From Ruegeria sp. THAF33 (GTDB lineage: Bacteria; Pseudomonadota; Alphaproteobacteria; Rhodobacterales; Rhodobacteraceae), in the NCBI RefSeq assembly GCF_009363615.1, contig NZ_CP045384.1, positions 618,501 to 682,500 on the forward strand: 64,000 bases of DNA, read 5' to 3'. This document shows positions 8,007-16,377 of the stretch, piece by piece. The notes beneath the pieces were generated by a model that was given only the letters and a program-made list of their open reading frames with translations, was not told where the DNA came from and searched no databases. The position numbers and the translations under genes are program-made. Position 1 is the stretch's first letter. Every line of letters begins with the position of its first letter.

Positions 8007-9170
8007 TTACAGGCTTTCTGCGATCTTGCGGAACATTTCGATATTCTGGTCGTTTACGCCAGTGTCGCGGAATTTCCGATCAGCGCCGGTAGACACAATC
8101 AGAACGCCGCGAGGTTGGTTGAAATAGATGTATTGCCCATACACGCCCCGGGCCAGAAACTCTCCCTCATGGGCGCCGCGCGGGATCCACCACTGGTACC
8201 CATATCCAATCTTCCCCCGAGCGGTCGGGGCGCTGGGTTGAGTTGCCTCGAATATCCAGTCGGCGGGCACCACTTGCCGGCCGTTCAATTCCCCATCTTG
8301 CAGGATCATTTGCCCGAACCGTGCAAAGTCACGTGTCGTGAAATTCAATCCGCCCAGAACAAATGCGACACCGGCGCCGTCAGTGACATAATACCCGTCC
8401 CGCTCAAGGCCCAGCGGCTGAAGGATTTTTTCCGTCAAAAGATCCGCGACACTGCGACCGGTCGCCCCGCGTATCACCATGCCCAATACATGCGTGTCTA
8501 TGGAAACGTATTGCCAGGTTTCACCAGGGGGCGCGAAACTGTCCTGCAATGAGGCTGCGAAATCGTCCAGTTCACCGCCTAGGGCAATCACACGGCCCAT
8601 CCTGTTGATGTCAGATTTCGGGTCCAGATAATCTTCGTCAAACGTGACGCCGCTGGCCATGTTCAGAACGTTCCGAATTGTCGCCCTGTCATATGCGCTG
8701 CCTGCAAGTTTGGGGGCGTATTTGACGACGGGATCATCCAATGAATCGATTGCGCCCTCTTGCAGGAGAATGCCGAAAAGCGCCGACAGATAACTTTTTG
8801 CCACTGACCACGAAATCCGACGATCATCGGAACCGGTGCCCAGATAGTATTCCTCGAACCGGATCTTGCCGTTCTGCATGATAAGCAAAGAAGTGACCGA
8901 GCGTTCATTGATCCAAGTGTCGGTGCCTTCCGGAAGATCGAAACCTTCGCCGTAGGGCAGCTCCCACGTCGGGGCGTTTCCACGCGGCAGATCCACGGTC
9001 AGAAAGGCTTCATCCATATGCGAAAAGTTGTGAACGATCTTGTCCTCGGCAAACAGAGAGTTCACCGCCATCAGGCGCTGCAACTCTTCGCGTTTCCAAA
9101 GCCCAACAGCAGCGGCGGCCAAAGCCAGCGCCAGCACAATGCGCAGAACCCACTTCAGTATGGACCGCAT
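8007..9170 (-). CDS. Membrane-anchored serine hydrolase (beta-lactamase / 6-aminohexanoate-dimer hydrolase family)
   Basis: A 387-residue protein with one N-terminal membrane anchor (about 5-24) and a periplasmic penicillin-binding-like domain. The nucleophile motif SxxK is S122-V-A-K125; the second motif is YVS at 221-223, the YxS variant seen in nylon-oligomer hydrolase and esterase relatives in place of YxN. YGYQWW and ARGVYGQYIYF near the C-terminus match these serine hydrolases. Substrate unknown: amide, ester or peptidoglycan-derived peptides are possible; beta-lactam hydrolysis is not indicated. ATG 9170 follows GGAGG at a good distance, so the 18-codon upstream extension is discarded. 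It forms a pair with the DUF2237 gene. Confidence 0.88.
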   Translation of the reverse strand: MRSILKWVLRIVLALALAAAAVGLWKREELQRLMAVNSLFAEDKIVHNFSHMDEAFLTVDLPRGNAPTWELPYGEGFDLPEGTDTWINERSVTSLLIMQNGKIRFEEYYLGTGSDDRRISWSVAKSYLSALFGILLQEGAIDSLDDPVVKYAPKLAGSAYDRATIRNVLNMASGVTFDEDYLDPKSDINRMGRVIALGGELDDFAASLQDSFAPPGETWQYVSIDTHVLGMVIRGATGRSVADLLTEKILQPLGLERDGYYVTDGAGVAFVLGGLNFTTRDFARFGQMILQDGELNGRQVVPADWIFEATQPSAPTARGKIGYGYQWWIPRGAHEGEFLARGVYGQYIYFNQPRGVLIVSTGADRKFRDTGVNDQNIEMFRKIAESL

Positions 9171-9253
9171 CGCATAGCCTCCCTTGTTTGCGTGTATTGG
9201 AACGCGGACATCCCTCTTTCGCAACGCCGACGTAACGGAAAGAGGGCGGGGCG

Positions 9254-9934
9254 TTATTTGAACTTGTCCAACAGTTTCTGCATGGCCGACCGTTCGTCAG
9301 CCGGTGGCTTCGGAGGTGCCTTACATGCGGTTTCAGCTTTCGGAGCGGCCGTCTTGGACGACCGGGGCGGAGCAGTGCGCAGGGCCACCGCGTTCATGAA
9401 TTTTCCACCATCATCCCGGGCCAGATGGGGCGCGCCATCCGAAACACCCCGAAGAACGTCGTCCAGCCAGTCACTCTCGGATTTCGCAAAGTCGCTCAGG
9501 ACATAAGCCGAAACCATTTCCTTGCGGCCGGGATGTCCGATCCCAAGCCGGACACGGTCATAGGCTGCGCCTATATGGTCGTGGATCGAACGCAGACCAT
9601 TATGCCCAGCGTGTCCGCCGCCCACCTTTACCCGCACTTTGCCCGGGGCGAGGTCCAACTCGTCATGGAACACGACAACATCTGTGGACTCGAGCTTGTA
9701 GAAACGCATCGCTTCACCCACGGATTGACCGGACCGGTTCATGAAGGTCTGCGGTTTCAGCAAAAGGGTTTTTTCAGACCCTAACCGCCCTTCCGAGATT
9801 TCGCCCTGAAACTTGGATTTCCATGGGCCAAACCCATGGTCTTCCGCAATCCGGTCCACGGCCATAAACCCGATGTTGTGCCGGTTCCGGGCGTATTTCT
9901 GCCCCGGGTTTCCCAATCCGACAAAGAGTTTCAT
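9254..9934 (-). CDS. pth: Peptidyl-tRNA hydrolase
   Basis: A 226-residue enzyme that releases peptides from prematurely dropped peptidyl-tRNA. The N-terminal GLGNPG with N9, the NRHNIGF motif with catalytic H19, [21 protein letters not shown] with its Asp, and [13 protein letters not shown] are all intact. ATG 9934 with GGAG upstream is preferred to a TTG two codons earlier. Residues from about 188 form an Ala/Pro/Lys-rich tail not needed in shorter homologues, probably disordered. It lies downstream of rplY, the conserved rplY-pth pair, but a terminator at 10021-10050 separates them. Confidence 0.97.
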   Translation of the reverse strand: MKLFVGLGNPGQKYARNRHNIGFMAVDRIAEDHGFGPWKSKFQGEISEGRLGSEKTLLLKPQTFMNRSGQSVGEAMRFYKLESTDVVVFHDELDLAPGKVRVKVGGGHAGHNGLRSIHDHIGAAYDRVRLGIGHPGRKEMVSAYVLSDFAKSESDWLDDVLRGVSDGAPHLARDDGGKFMNAVALRTAPPRSSKTAAPKAETACKAPPKPPADERSAMQKLLDKFK

Positions 9935-10020
9935 TACCAAGCTCCGCCTTTGTAGCCTCGAGGCTATGTGATGCCCGGAATTGCCATGGAAATCCAGCCA
10001 GCGCCGCGCGTCTTGGCCAT

Positions 10021-10050
10021 AAAAAAACGGGGCTCGTCAGAACCCCGTTT
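10021..10050 (-). terminator. Rho-independent terminator of rplY
   Basis: Read on the minus strand, AAACGGGG and CCCCGTTT form an 8-bp stem (10043-10050 with 10025-10032) with a 10-nt loop, followed by a run of seven T. It lies 26 bp after the rplY stop and would uncouple rplY from pth. Confidence 0.85.
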
Positions 10051-10075
10051 CAAAATCCAGACGTTTGATCCGGAT

Positions 10076-10729
10076 TTATTCTTCTTCTTTGCCGACGACT
10101 TCGACTTCGTCGACTGCAACTTCTGCTTCTTCACCTTCTTCGTCGTCGCTTGTCGACAGACCGGTCGGTGCCGAGACGTTTGCGATCACGAAGTCGCGGT
10201 CGATGGTCGGCTTGGTGCCTTTGGGCAGTTCAACCGACGAAATGGTGACAACGTCGTTGATGTTCATTCCGGCCACATCAACGGTGATCTTCTCAGGAAT
10301 GTCACCTGCGGTGCACAACAGCTCGACTTCCGGGCGGACAACGGTCAGCACGCCGCCCTTCTTGATGCCGGGGGCTTCATCTTCGTTGATGAATTCAACC
10401 GGAATGTACAGCGCGATCTTGGTGGTCCGGCGCAGGCGCATCAGGTCCAAGTGTGTCGGCAGGTCTTTGACGACATCGCGCTGAACGTCGCGGCAGATGA
10501 CGCGAACGTCTTCATGGCCTTCGACCTTCAGGTTCCACAGGGTCGACTTGAAGCGACCGGCCTTCAGGCGCTTGAACAGTTCGTTGAACGGAATCTGAAT
10601 CGGCAGCGGATCTTTGTCGCCGCCAAACACTACGCCCGGAACCATGCCTTCGCGGCGAGTTTTGCGAGCGGCGCCCTTGCCTGTCCCCGTCCGTTCCAGA
10701 GCTACGAGATCAGGAATCTCTCCAGCCAT
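10076..10729 (-). CDS. rplY: 50S ribosomal protein L25 / Ctc-TL5 type
   Basis: A 217-residue protein of the long L25 form: an N-terminal 5S-rRNA-binding domain (about 6-95, with [21 protein letters not shown]) and a C-terminal TL5 beta domain (about 100-190, with [20 protein letters not shown] and [19 protein letters not shown]). The last 25 residues are strongly acidic (E/D/V-rich), as common in alphaproteobacterial Ctc. The ATG at 10729 follows GGAGAATTATC. The leader holds an 8-bp inverted repeat (10750-10778) that could serve autoregulation. Ends at a clear terminator. Confidence 0.96.
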   Translation of the reverse strand: MAGEIPDLVALERTGTGKGAARKTRREGMVPGVVFGGDKDPLPIQIPFNELFKRLKAGRFKSTLWNLKVEGHEDVRVICRDVQRDVVKDLPTHLDLMRLRRTTKIALYIPVEFINEDEAPGIKKGGVLTVVRPEVELLCTAGDIPEKITVDVAGMNINDVVTISSVELPKGTKPTIDRDFVIANVSAPTGLSTSDDEEGEEAEVAVDEVEVVGKEEE

Positions 10730-10749
10730 GATAATTCTCCAATGTTAGG

Positions 10750-10778
10750 GCGGGTATCCTCCAAGGCTGTATACCCGC
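10750..10778 (-). promoter_or_regulatory. Inverted repeat in the rplY leader
   Basis: GCGGGTAT (10750-10757) and ATACCCGC (10771-10778) are perfect complements separated by 13 bp, starting 21 bp upstream of the rplY start. It could be an RNA hairpin controlling L25 translation or a DNA operator. No direct support beyond the symmetry. Confidence 0.3.
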
Positions 10779-10901
10779 GTGAAGCCGCGTCCTTATCTCG
10801 ATTCATCCGGTTTGGAAAGGGGTAATTCACAGCTTGCCGTTTTGTGGGGCTCAGCCGCGCGCTCCGAAGTGTTCTTCGCCAGATCAGTGAAGGGTCCGCT
10901 G

Positions 10902-10970
10902 CTTCATCTGGCCACAAATATCCCGGGGGAGACGCCCGGAACGGGCGGCGGGGGCAGAGCCCCAAATCTC
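10902..10970 (-). repeat. Roseobacter-type dispersed intergenic repeat, copy 1
   Basis: Read on minus, the unit runs from a small hairpin GGGGC-TCT-GCCCC (10951-10963), through CGCCCG-TTC-CGGGCG (10933-10947) and CCCGGGATATTTGTGGCC, to AGATGAAG at 10902-10909. Its end (ATTT, N6, AGATGAAG) resembles copy 2 at 57809-57841. I recognise this type from Rhodobacteraceae intergenic regions, but that is memory, not a search. It begins just after the stop of the 2-hydroxyacid dehydrogenase gene. Confidence 0.55.
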
Positions 10971-10978
10971 CCGCGGGC

Positions 10979-12145
10979 TCAGCCTTGCCAGCGACCACCA
11001 AAATCTTCTGGTACCAGAAGATTTTGCGCCCCCAGTGCGCTAACGGTTTTTTCACCGCACAGCGCCATTGTTGTATCAAGTTCCTTCTGAATCACTTCCA
11101 ACGCGGTGGTGACGCCTTTCTGACCCATGGCGCCCAGCCCATAAACGAATGCGCGTCCGATATACGTCCCCCTGGCCCCCAGCGCCAATGCCTTGAGCAC
11201 GTCCTGACCCGAGCGGATACCACTGTCCAGGTGCACTTCGACATCATTGCCGACAGCGTCCATGATTTCGGGCAATACCCGGATCGAGCTGAGCGCACCA
11301 TCCAGCTGACGCCCGCCATGGTTCGACACGACAATGGCATCCGCTCCCAGCTTGGCAGCCATTTTGGCATCTTCCGCGTCGAGTATCCCTTTCAGGATCA
11401 CCTTTCCGCCCCACTGTTCCATCAGTTTTTCGACTTTGCTCCAGTCGAGGGTGGGGTCGAACTGTTCAGCGGTCCAGGCCCCCAGTGAAGACGCGTCCGA
11501 GATACCTTGCACATGTCCCACTATATTGCCGAACTCGCGCCGCTTGGCCCGCAGCATTTCAATGCCCCAGGCCCATTTGGTCATCAGGTTCGCGATGGTC
11601 TTTGCGGTCAGCTTGGGTGGTGCGGACAGGCCGTTTTTCAGGTCTTTGTGCCGTTGGCCCAGAATTTGCAGATCCAATGTAATCACCAGCGCCGAACACC
11701 TGGTGTCCTTGGCCCGCTGGATCAGGCGGCTGACATAGTCAGCGTCCTTCATCGTGTAGAGCTGAAACCAGAACGGCTTGTCGGTGTGCTCGGCCACGTC
11801 TTCGATCGAGTTGATCGACATTGTGGAAAGGGTAAAGGGCACACCAAAGTCCTCGGCGGCTTTGGCGGCCTTCATCTCTCCGTCCGCATGCTGCATCCCC
11901 GTCAACCCGACCGGGGCCAGCGCGACCGGCATCGACACCTTCTGGCCGATCATTTCCGAGGCCGTCGAACGCCCGGACATATCAACGGCAACCCGCTGAC
12001 GCAGGCGGATCTTTTCAAAATCGGAACTGTTTTCGCGGAATGTTTGTTCCGTCCAACTGCCGCTTTCAGCGTAGTCGTAGAACATCCGCGGCACGCGACG
12101 CTCGTAAATGCGCCTGAGGTCTTCAATATTGGTTATCACAGGCAT
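10979..12145 (-). CDS. lldD: FMN-dependent alpha-hydroxyacid dehydrogenase (LldD-like)
   Basis: A 388-residue TIM-barrel flavoprotein of the L-lactate dehydrogenase / glycolate oxidase family, which oxidises a 2-hydroxyacid and passes electrons to the respiratory chain or oxygen. Family landmarks: FYDYAESGS with Y23, ALAPVGLTG (75-83), WFQLY (126-130), catalytic H276 in SNHGGRQLDG, and LDSGIRSGQDV (306-315) with the FMN-phosphate-binding GARGTYIGR (323-331). L-lactate is the likeliest substrate but is not proven by sequence. The last nine or so residues (Q374-F382) are encoded by a 28-bp perfect palindrome, so the C-terminus may be repeat-derived. Upstream lies the trpA terminator. Confidence 0.88.
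   Translation of the reverse strand: MPVITNIEDLRRIYERRVPRMFYDYAESGSWTEQTFRENSSDFEKIRLRQRVAVDMSGRSTASEMIGQKVSMPVALAPVGLTGMQHADGEMKAAKAAEDFGVPFTLSTMSINSIEDVAEHTDKPFWFQLYTMKDADYVSRLIQRAKDTRCSALVITLDLQILGQRHKDLKNGLSAPPKLTAKTIANLMTKWAWGIEMLRAKRREFGNIVGHVQGISDASSLGAWTAEQFDPTLDWSKVEKLMEQWGGKVILKGILDAEDAKMAAKLGADAIVVSNHGGRQLDGALSSIRVLPEIMDAVGNDVEVHLDSGIRSGQDVLKALALGARGTYIGRAFVYGLGAMGQKGVTTALEVIQKELDTTMALCGEKTVSALGAQNLLVPEDFGGRWQG
10999..11026. repeat. 28-bp perfect palindrome inside the 3' end of a coding sequence
   Basis: CAAAATCTTCTGGT (10999-11012) is followed directly by its exact reverse complement, with no spacer. It encodes QNLLVPEDF plus one base near the C-terminus of the LldD-like protein. 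No other copy was seen in this window. Together with the repeat at 10902-10970 it may form one composite element. Confidence 0.9.
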
Positions 12146-12230
12146 GACTCAGACCTCCGAACTTACTGGTTCGTTTTCCTTACCAATGCATGTCAAAGCC
12201 TGCAATGATCTGGCCCGGCGGCGGGCAGTC

Positions 12231-12267
12231 AAAAAAGCCTGCCCCAGAACAGTCTGCGGCAGGCTTT
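12231..12267 (-). terminator. Rho-independent terminator of trpA
   Basis: On minus, AAAGCCTGCC (12267-12258) pairs with GGCAGGCTTT (12243-12234) across a 14-nt loop and runs into a T6 tract. It lies 26 bp past the trpA stop and upstream of the LldD-like gene. Confidence 0.9.
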
Positions 12268-12292
12268 CGAGTGTGTTGTGTTATCTGCCGGA

Positions 12293-13084
12293 TCAGGCGC
12301 TATGAGCGCCATCCGACAGGGACTTTACAAAATCCAGAACTTCCTCGACCGGTTCGCCTGCACCGATCTGGCTGACGATCGCCGATCCGACTACGGCACC
12401 ATCTGCCACGGACGCGATATTGCGGGATTTCTCGGGCGTATTGATGCCAAAGCCCACGATCACCGGCAGCTCGGTAGCGGCCTTGATGCGGGCAACCTCG
12501 GGGGCCACATCCGTTGCCTGCGCCTCGGCCGCGCCGGTGATGCCAGTGATTGAGACGTAGTACACGAAGCCCGAGGTGTTTTGCAGAACGCGCGGCAAGC
12601 GCTGGTCATCCGTGGTAGGTGTTGCAAGACGAATGAAGTTCAGCCCGGCCGCCTGCGCAGGCAGGCAAAGCTCTTCGTCTTCCTCGGGCGGCAGATCGAC
12701 AACGATCAGCCCGTCAATACCGGCATCTTTGGCATCGGCCAGAAAGGCCTCGACACCCCGGCTGTAAATCGGGTTGTAGTACCCCATCAGGACAATTGGT
12801 GTCGTGTCATCTGTTTCCCTGAACGCGCGCGCCAGATCCAATGTGCGCTGCAACGTCATCCCGCCGTCCAGCGCGCGTTGGCCCGCCGCCTGAATTGTGG
12901 GGCCATCCGCCATCGGATCAGTGAAGGGCAAACCAAGTTCGATGATGTCCACACCCGCGCCGGGCAGGCCTTTGACCACGTCGAGCGAGGTGTCATAGTC
13001 TGGGTCCCCTGCCATCACATAGGCAACAAAAGCCTTCTTTCCTTCGGCTTTCAGGGCGGCAAACTTGGCGTCGATACGGGTCAT
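12293..13084 (-). CDS. trpA: Tryptophan synthase alpha chain
   Basis: A 263-residue TIM barrel that cleaves indole-3-glycerol phosphate and channels indole to TrpB. Catalytic E49 ([12 protein letters not shown]) and D60 (MADGPTIQ) fall at the canonical numbers. [26 protein letters not shown] and the phosphate-binding VGFGINTPE and VVGSAIV are present. ATG 13084 follows AAGGA and gives the normal length; the 22-codon upstream extension is ignored. It is on the strand opposite to trpF/trpB and 7 kb away, so the alpha and beta subunits must be made from separate transcripts. It has its own terminator. Confidence 0.97.
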   Translation of the reverse strand: MTRIDAKFAALKAEGKKAFVAYVMAGDPDYDTSLDVVKGLPGAGVDIIELGLPFTDPMADGPTIQAAGQRALDGGMTLQRTLDLARAFRETDDTTPIVLMGYYNPIYSRGVEAFLADAKDAGIDGLIVVDLPPEEDEELCLPAQAAGLNFIRLATPTTDDQRLPRVLQNTSGFVYYVSITGITGAAEAQATDVAPEVARIKAATELPVIVGFGINTPEKSRNIASVADGAVVGSAIVSQIGAGEPVEEVLDFVKSLSDGAHSA

Positions 13085-13162
13085 CGGATGTCCTTGCAAT
13101 CGGGTTTGGACCCGTGTGCAGAAACTTTGACCGAAAATCAATCCCGCCAAAGCAGGAATAGC

Positions 13163-13651
13163 TCAGAAGCCCAGATGGTACCGCAGCAGAACCGCGTTTA
13201 CACCAGGGTTCTCATCATTGGTGCTGGCGTTCGATTTGTGCGTGATCGCAACTGACATTCTGTTGCCGTTGTTCAGGTTATATCCAAGACCCAAAAGGCT
13301 GCGGATCTGAAAGTCTCCGCCCAGGTCGTTCTGGTCGTTGCTGGCATTGAAGTACCCTGGCATGACACTGCCTTCGACGAACCAGCGCTCACCCAGAGAA
13401 TACAGCCCGACCAGCCCCACACCGATATGCGTATCCCCGTCTTCGTCCACAGAAAACGCAGCACCCCAGCCAGCACTGAACCGAGTTGCCTGGTGAAAAG
13501 GAGTGTGATGGTACTCGAGAGCGATCAGTGCCTGATCTTCGGACGTCGCCTCGGAAAAATCTGAATACCCGGCACCAAAAACAACCGTCTGAGCTTGGGC
13601 TGTAGCAAATGTAGCGACCGTCAGTACGGCTGCAAGAAGTAGTTTTTCCAT
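13163..13651 (-). CDS. PagL-like lipid A 3-O-deacylase / acyloxyacyl hydrolase
   Basis: A 162-residue outer-membrane protein: signal peptide ending AQAQ (about residue 21), then short alternating strands typical of an 8-stranded barrel, ending in LRYHLGF with terminal Phe. The motif THKSNAS (H138, S140) matches the PagL active-site HxSNA, and NPGVN follows. PagL removes a 3-linked acyl chain from lipid A. The usual third active-site Glu, 14 residues after the His, would fall at N152 here, a variant also typical of the wider family as I recall. It lies 78 bp upstream of trpA in the same direction; co-transcription is possible but functionally unrelated. Confidence 0.82.
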   Translation of the reverse strand: MEKLLLAAVLTVATFATAQAQTVVFGAGYSDFSEATSEDQALIALEYHHTPFHQATRFSAGWGAAFSVDEDGDTHIGVGLVGLYSLGERWFVEGSVMPGYFNASNDQNDLGGDFQIRSLLGLGYNLNNGNRMSVAITHKSNASTNDENPGVNAVLLRYHLGF

Positions 13652-13810
13652 TATATTCTGCCATTTAATTTGGTCGCGCTATGTTAATTGTTCATCCTAC
13701 CCTTCGTTTTTCAGGACCGACAAGAACACGATTTGAGAACAATTTCGTGATGTGGCCGAAGGGACTCAAACAAAGTAGCCCCGGCAATCACTTGCGCATT
13801 GATGCGGACC

Positions 13811-13840
13811 TGCATAGAAGCTGCGTTCGTATTCTATGCA
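13811..13840 (+). promoter_or_regulatory. Leader hairpin abutting the ychF ribosome binding site
   Basis: TGCATAGAA (13811-13819) and TTCTATGCA (13832-13840) form a perfect 9-bp stem with a 12-nt loop. The 3' arm ends at the base before the ribosome binding site GGAGG (13841-13845), five bases before the ychF start. Its position suggests a role in translation or mRNA stability. Confidence 0.5.
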
Positions 13841-13850
13841 GGAGGCCGTT

Positions 13851-14948
13851 ATGGGCTTTAAGATGGGAATCGTGGGTCTGCCAAACGTGGGCAAGTCGAC
13901 CCTGTTCAATGCGTTGACCAAAACCGCTGCCGCGCAAGCCGCGAACTTCCCGTTCTGCACGATTGAGCCCAATGTCGGCGATGTGGCCGTGCCGGATGAG
14001 CGGCTCGACAAGTTGGCGGCAATCGCGTCGTCGAAACAGATCATCCCGACGCGCATGACATTCGTGGATATCGCCGGTCTGGTGAAGGGGGCCTCGAAAG
14101 GCGAGGGGCTGGGGAACCAGTTTCTGGCAAATATTCGCGAGGTCGATGCCATCGCCCATGTCCTGCGCTGTTTCGAAGATGGCGACGTGACCCATGTTGA
14201 AGGCCGCATCGATCCTGTGGCCGACGCCGAGACCATCGAGACCGAGCTGATGCTGGCCGATCTGGAAAGCATCGAAAAGCGCCGTGCCAACCTGGTGCGC
14301 AAGCTGAAAGGCAATGACAAAGAGGCCCAACAGCAGGACCGCCTGCTTGCCGAAGCGCAAAAGATGCTGGAAAGCGGCAAACCTGCACGACTGGTCGAGG
14401 TTTCGGACGAGGACGCCAAGGCCTGGAAGATGTTGCAGCTGCTGACCACCAAGCCGGTTCTTTATGTTTGCAACGTGTCCGAGGAAGAAGCCGCTGAAGG
14501 CAACGAATACTCGGCGAAAGTTGCCGAGATGGCTGCCGCCCAAGGCAACTCTCACGTCATCATCAGCGCCAAGATCGAAGAAGAGATCAGCCTGCTTGAA
14601 GCGGACGAGGCACAGATGTTCCTTGAGGAAATGGGTCTGGAAGAGCCCGGCCTCGACCGTCTGATCCGTGCCGGGTACGACCTGCTGAAACTGGAAACCT
14701 ATTTTACGGTCGGCCCGAAAGAGGCCCGCGCCTGGACCATCCGCACCGGCACCGCTGCACCGCAGGCGGCTGGTGTCATTCATGGTGATTTCGAAAAGGG
14801 ATTCATCCGCGCCGAGACCATCGCCTATGACGACTTCATCGCCTGCAACGGCGAGCAGGGGGCGAAAGAGGCAGGCAAGATGCGGGCCGAGGGGAAAAGC
14901 TATATCGTCAAGGATGGCGACGTGATGCATTTCCTGTTCAACACCTGA
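13851..14948 (+). CDS. ychF: Redox-regulated ATPase YchF (Obg-family)
   Basis: A 365-residue P-loop NTPase. The Walker [10 protein letters not shown] (about residues 8-16), the switch [28 protein letters not shown], a coiled-coil insertion (about 130-175) and a C-terminal TGS-like domain ([15 protein letters not shown], then [12 protein letters not shown]) define YchF/Ola1. The NKxD motif is replaced (VCNVSEE), as expected for the ATP-preferring YchF branch. It binds ribosomes and is linked to stress control. ATG 13851 is set by GGAGG at 13841-13845, giving the normal length. A leader hairpin directly precedes that site. Confidence 0.97.
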   Translation: MGFKMGIVGLPNVGKSTLFNALTKTAAAQAANFPFCTIEPNVGDVAVPDERLDKLAAIASSKQIIPTRMTFVDIAGLVKGASKGEGLGNQFLANIREVDAIAHVLRCFEDGDVTHVEGRIDPVADAETIETELMLADLESIEKRRANLVRKLKGNDKEAQQQDRLLAEAQKMLESGKPARLVEVSDEDAKAWKMLQLLTTKPVLYVCNVSEEEAAEGNEYSAKVAEMAAAQGNSHVIISAKIEEEISLLEADEAQMFLEEMGLEEPGLDRLIRAGYDLLKLETYFTVGPKEARAWTIRTGTAAPQAAGVIHGDFEKGFIRAETIAYDDFIACNGEQGAKEAGKMRAEGKSYIVKDGDVMHFLFNT

Positions 14949-14970
14949 CGCCATTTGCCTTGTGCCGACA

Positions 14971-15327
14971 TCAGGGCGTTTCGTTCAAGATGCATTGTCG
15001 GATCAGCCACCCGCCGTCCGGCTGTCTGTACAAAACGTTGAGAGAGGTGCCGTCATCAGTTGTTCCTTCGCGGAAAGTCGCCAGGCACCAGCCGATTTGG
15101 CCGTCGATGCCAGCCTGCACAACTTCGATGACTTTGTCCTCGCCACCTTCCTCCAGCCATTCCGAATGTATTGTTTCAATGGCTGTTCGTCCTTTGGCTG
15201 CGGGGCCAAAAGGTGAGTATAGCTCTGCGTCTTTGGCGAAAAACGATGCGCACCCAGCTGCGTTTCGGGATCGGTAGCATCCGACATACGCGTCAAACAG
15301 TTTTTGAAATACGTCTACAGCGGTCAT
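14971..15327 (-). CDS. NTF2-like / SnoaL-like (DUF4440-type) protein
   Basis: A 118-residue soluble protein with the NTF2 cone fold pattern: an N-terminal helix (VFQKLFDAYVGCYRSRNAAG), the turn FFAKDAELYSPFGPAAKGRTAI, then beta strands (GWCLATFREG, LNVLYRQPDGGWLIRQCILN). Such proteins are small-molecule enzymes or of unknown function; no catalytic residues can be assigned. ATG 15327 with GAGG 7-9 bases upstream is chosen over a start 11 codons earlier. It converges on ychF, the two stops being 22 bp apart, and stands alone. Confidence 0.78.
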   Translation of the reverse strand: MTAVDVFQKLFDAYVGCYRSRNAAGCASFFAKDAELYSPFGPAAKGRTAIETIHSEWLEEGGEDKVIEVVQAGIDGQIGWCLATFREGTTDDGTSLNVLYRQPDGGWLIRQCILNETP

Positions 15328-15484
15328 GCGGTACCTCGCCTTCTTGTTCCCAGCGCCCATTAATGGTGGGCAATCTTATACGACAAAGCACCAGTTTCCG
15401 ACGCGCCCGCGCTGAAAGACGGTGCTTTCTCTGTGCGGTAATGCAGTTAGAGTGGTCTTTGGCCTGATGTTGGAAATTTGAATC

Positions 15485-16366
15485 ATGATCGAAATCCGCG
15501 ACCTGCAACTGCTCAGCGCGTTGGCGCGGCACCGCCATTTCGCCAAGGCCGCCGAAGAGTGTGGGATTTCGCAGCCCGCCTTTTCCATGCGCATTCGCAA
15601 CCTCGAGGATCGGCTGGGCGTGTCCATCGTCCGCCGCGCCAACCGGTTTCAGGGCTTGACCGAAGAGGGCGAGATGATCGTCCAACGGGCGCGGCGTATT
15701 CTCGATGACACCAAAGCACTGGAACAGCAGGTGCTGGCCACCAGGGGCGAGATCACCGGCACGCTGATCCTTGGCGTGATACCGACGGCCATCGCCTTTA
15801 CCGGGCGCCTCACCAAACGCTTTCGGCAAGCCCATCCGCGCATCGTTACCCGCATCGAAACCATGTCTGCCACCGCCATTCAACACCGGCTGGACGAAGG
15901 AAGCCTGGACGCCGGGATAACATATGGCGACAGCATCGGGACTGATCTGCGACAGGTGCAACCTTTGTACGAGGAAACCTATGTTCTGCTGGTTCCGTCG
16001 CATATGACGGACGAAACCGGCCCCTTGCCTTGGGCGCGCGTGGCTGAATTTCCGCTGAGCCTGCTCGAGCCGCAGATGCAAAACCGGCGTATTCTGGACC
16101 GTATCTTTGCCGAACAGGGGCTGCACCCGGACGTGGTCGCCGAAACCAGCGGATTCACCGCGTCGATGGTGATGGCACGCGAGGGGCTGGCTGCCACGGT
16201 TGTGCCACGTGTCCTTATTCGGGCATTGGGCGAGTTGCAGGGGACAAAGGTGCTGCCGCTGGTCGATCCGATTGTAAGTAAACCGATCTGTCTGGCCACC
16301 CTGAGCCGAGATCCTGAACTGCCCACGGTGCAGGCACTGCGCGCTGTGGTGACGTCTTTGCGGTGA
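15485..16366 (+). CDS. LysR-family transcriptional regulator
   Basis: A 293-residue LysR protein. The winged helix-turn-helix occupies about residues 1-60 (LQLLSALARHRHFAKAAEECGISQPAFSMRIRNLEDRLG), followed by a linker helix and a periplasmic-binding-like effector domain (about 90-290). It lies 85 bp upstream of the formate dehydrogenase genes and in the same direction, so it probably controls them. The effector could be formate or a related oxidised C1 compound, which is inference. An inverted repeat between the two genes (16378-16410) is a candidate site. Confidence 0.92.
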   Translation: MIEIRDLQLLSALARHRHFAKAAEECGISQPAFSMRIRNLEDRLGVSIVRRANRFQGLTEEGEMIVQRARRILDDTKALEQQVLATRGEITGTLILGVIPTAIAFTGRLTKRFRQAHPRIVTRIETMSATAIQHRLDEGSLDAGITYGDSIGTDLRQVQPLYEETYVLLVPSHMTDETGPLPWARVAEFPLSLLEPQMQNRRILDRIFAEQGLHPDVVAETSGFTASMVMAREGLAATVVPRVLIRALGELQGTKVLPLVDPIVSKPICLATLSRDPELPTVQALRAVVTSLR

Positions 16367-16377
16367 TAAGATGTCGT

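Noticed and set aside
10999..11026. Reading the 28-bp palindrome as the lldD transcription terminator
   Set aside because: It lies inside the coding sequence before the stop codon, and lacks a proper loop and T-run.
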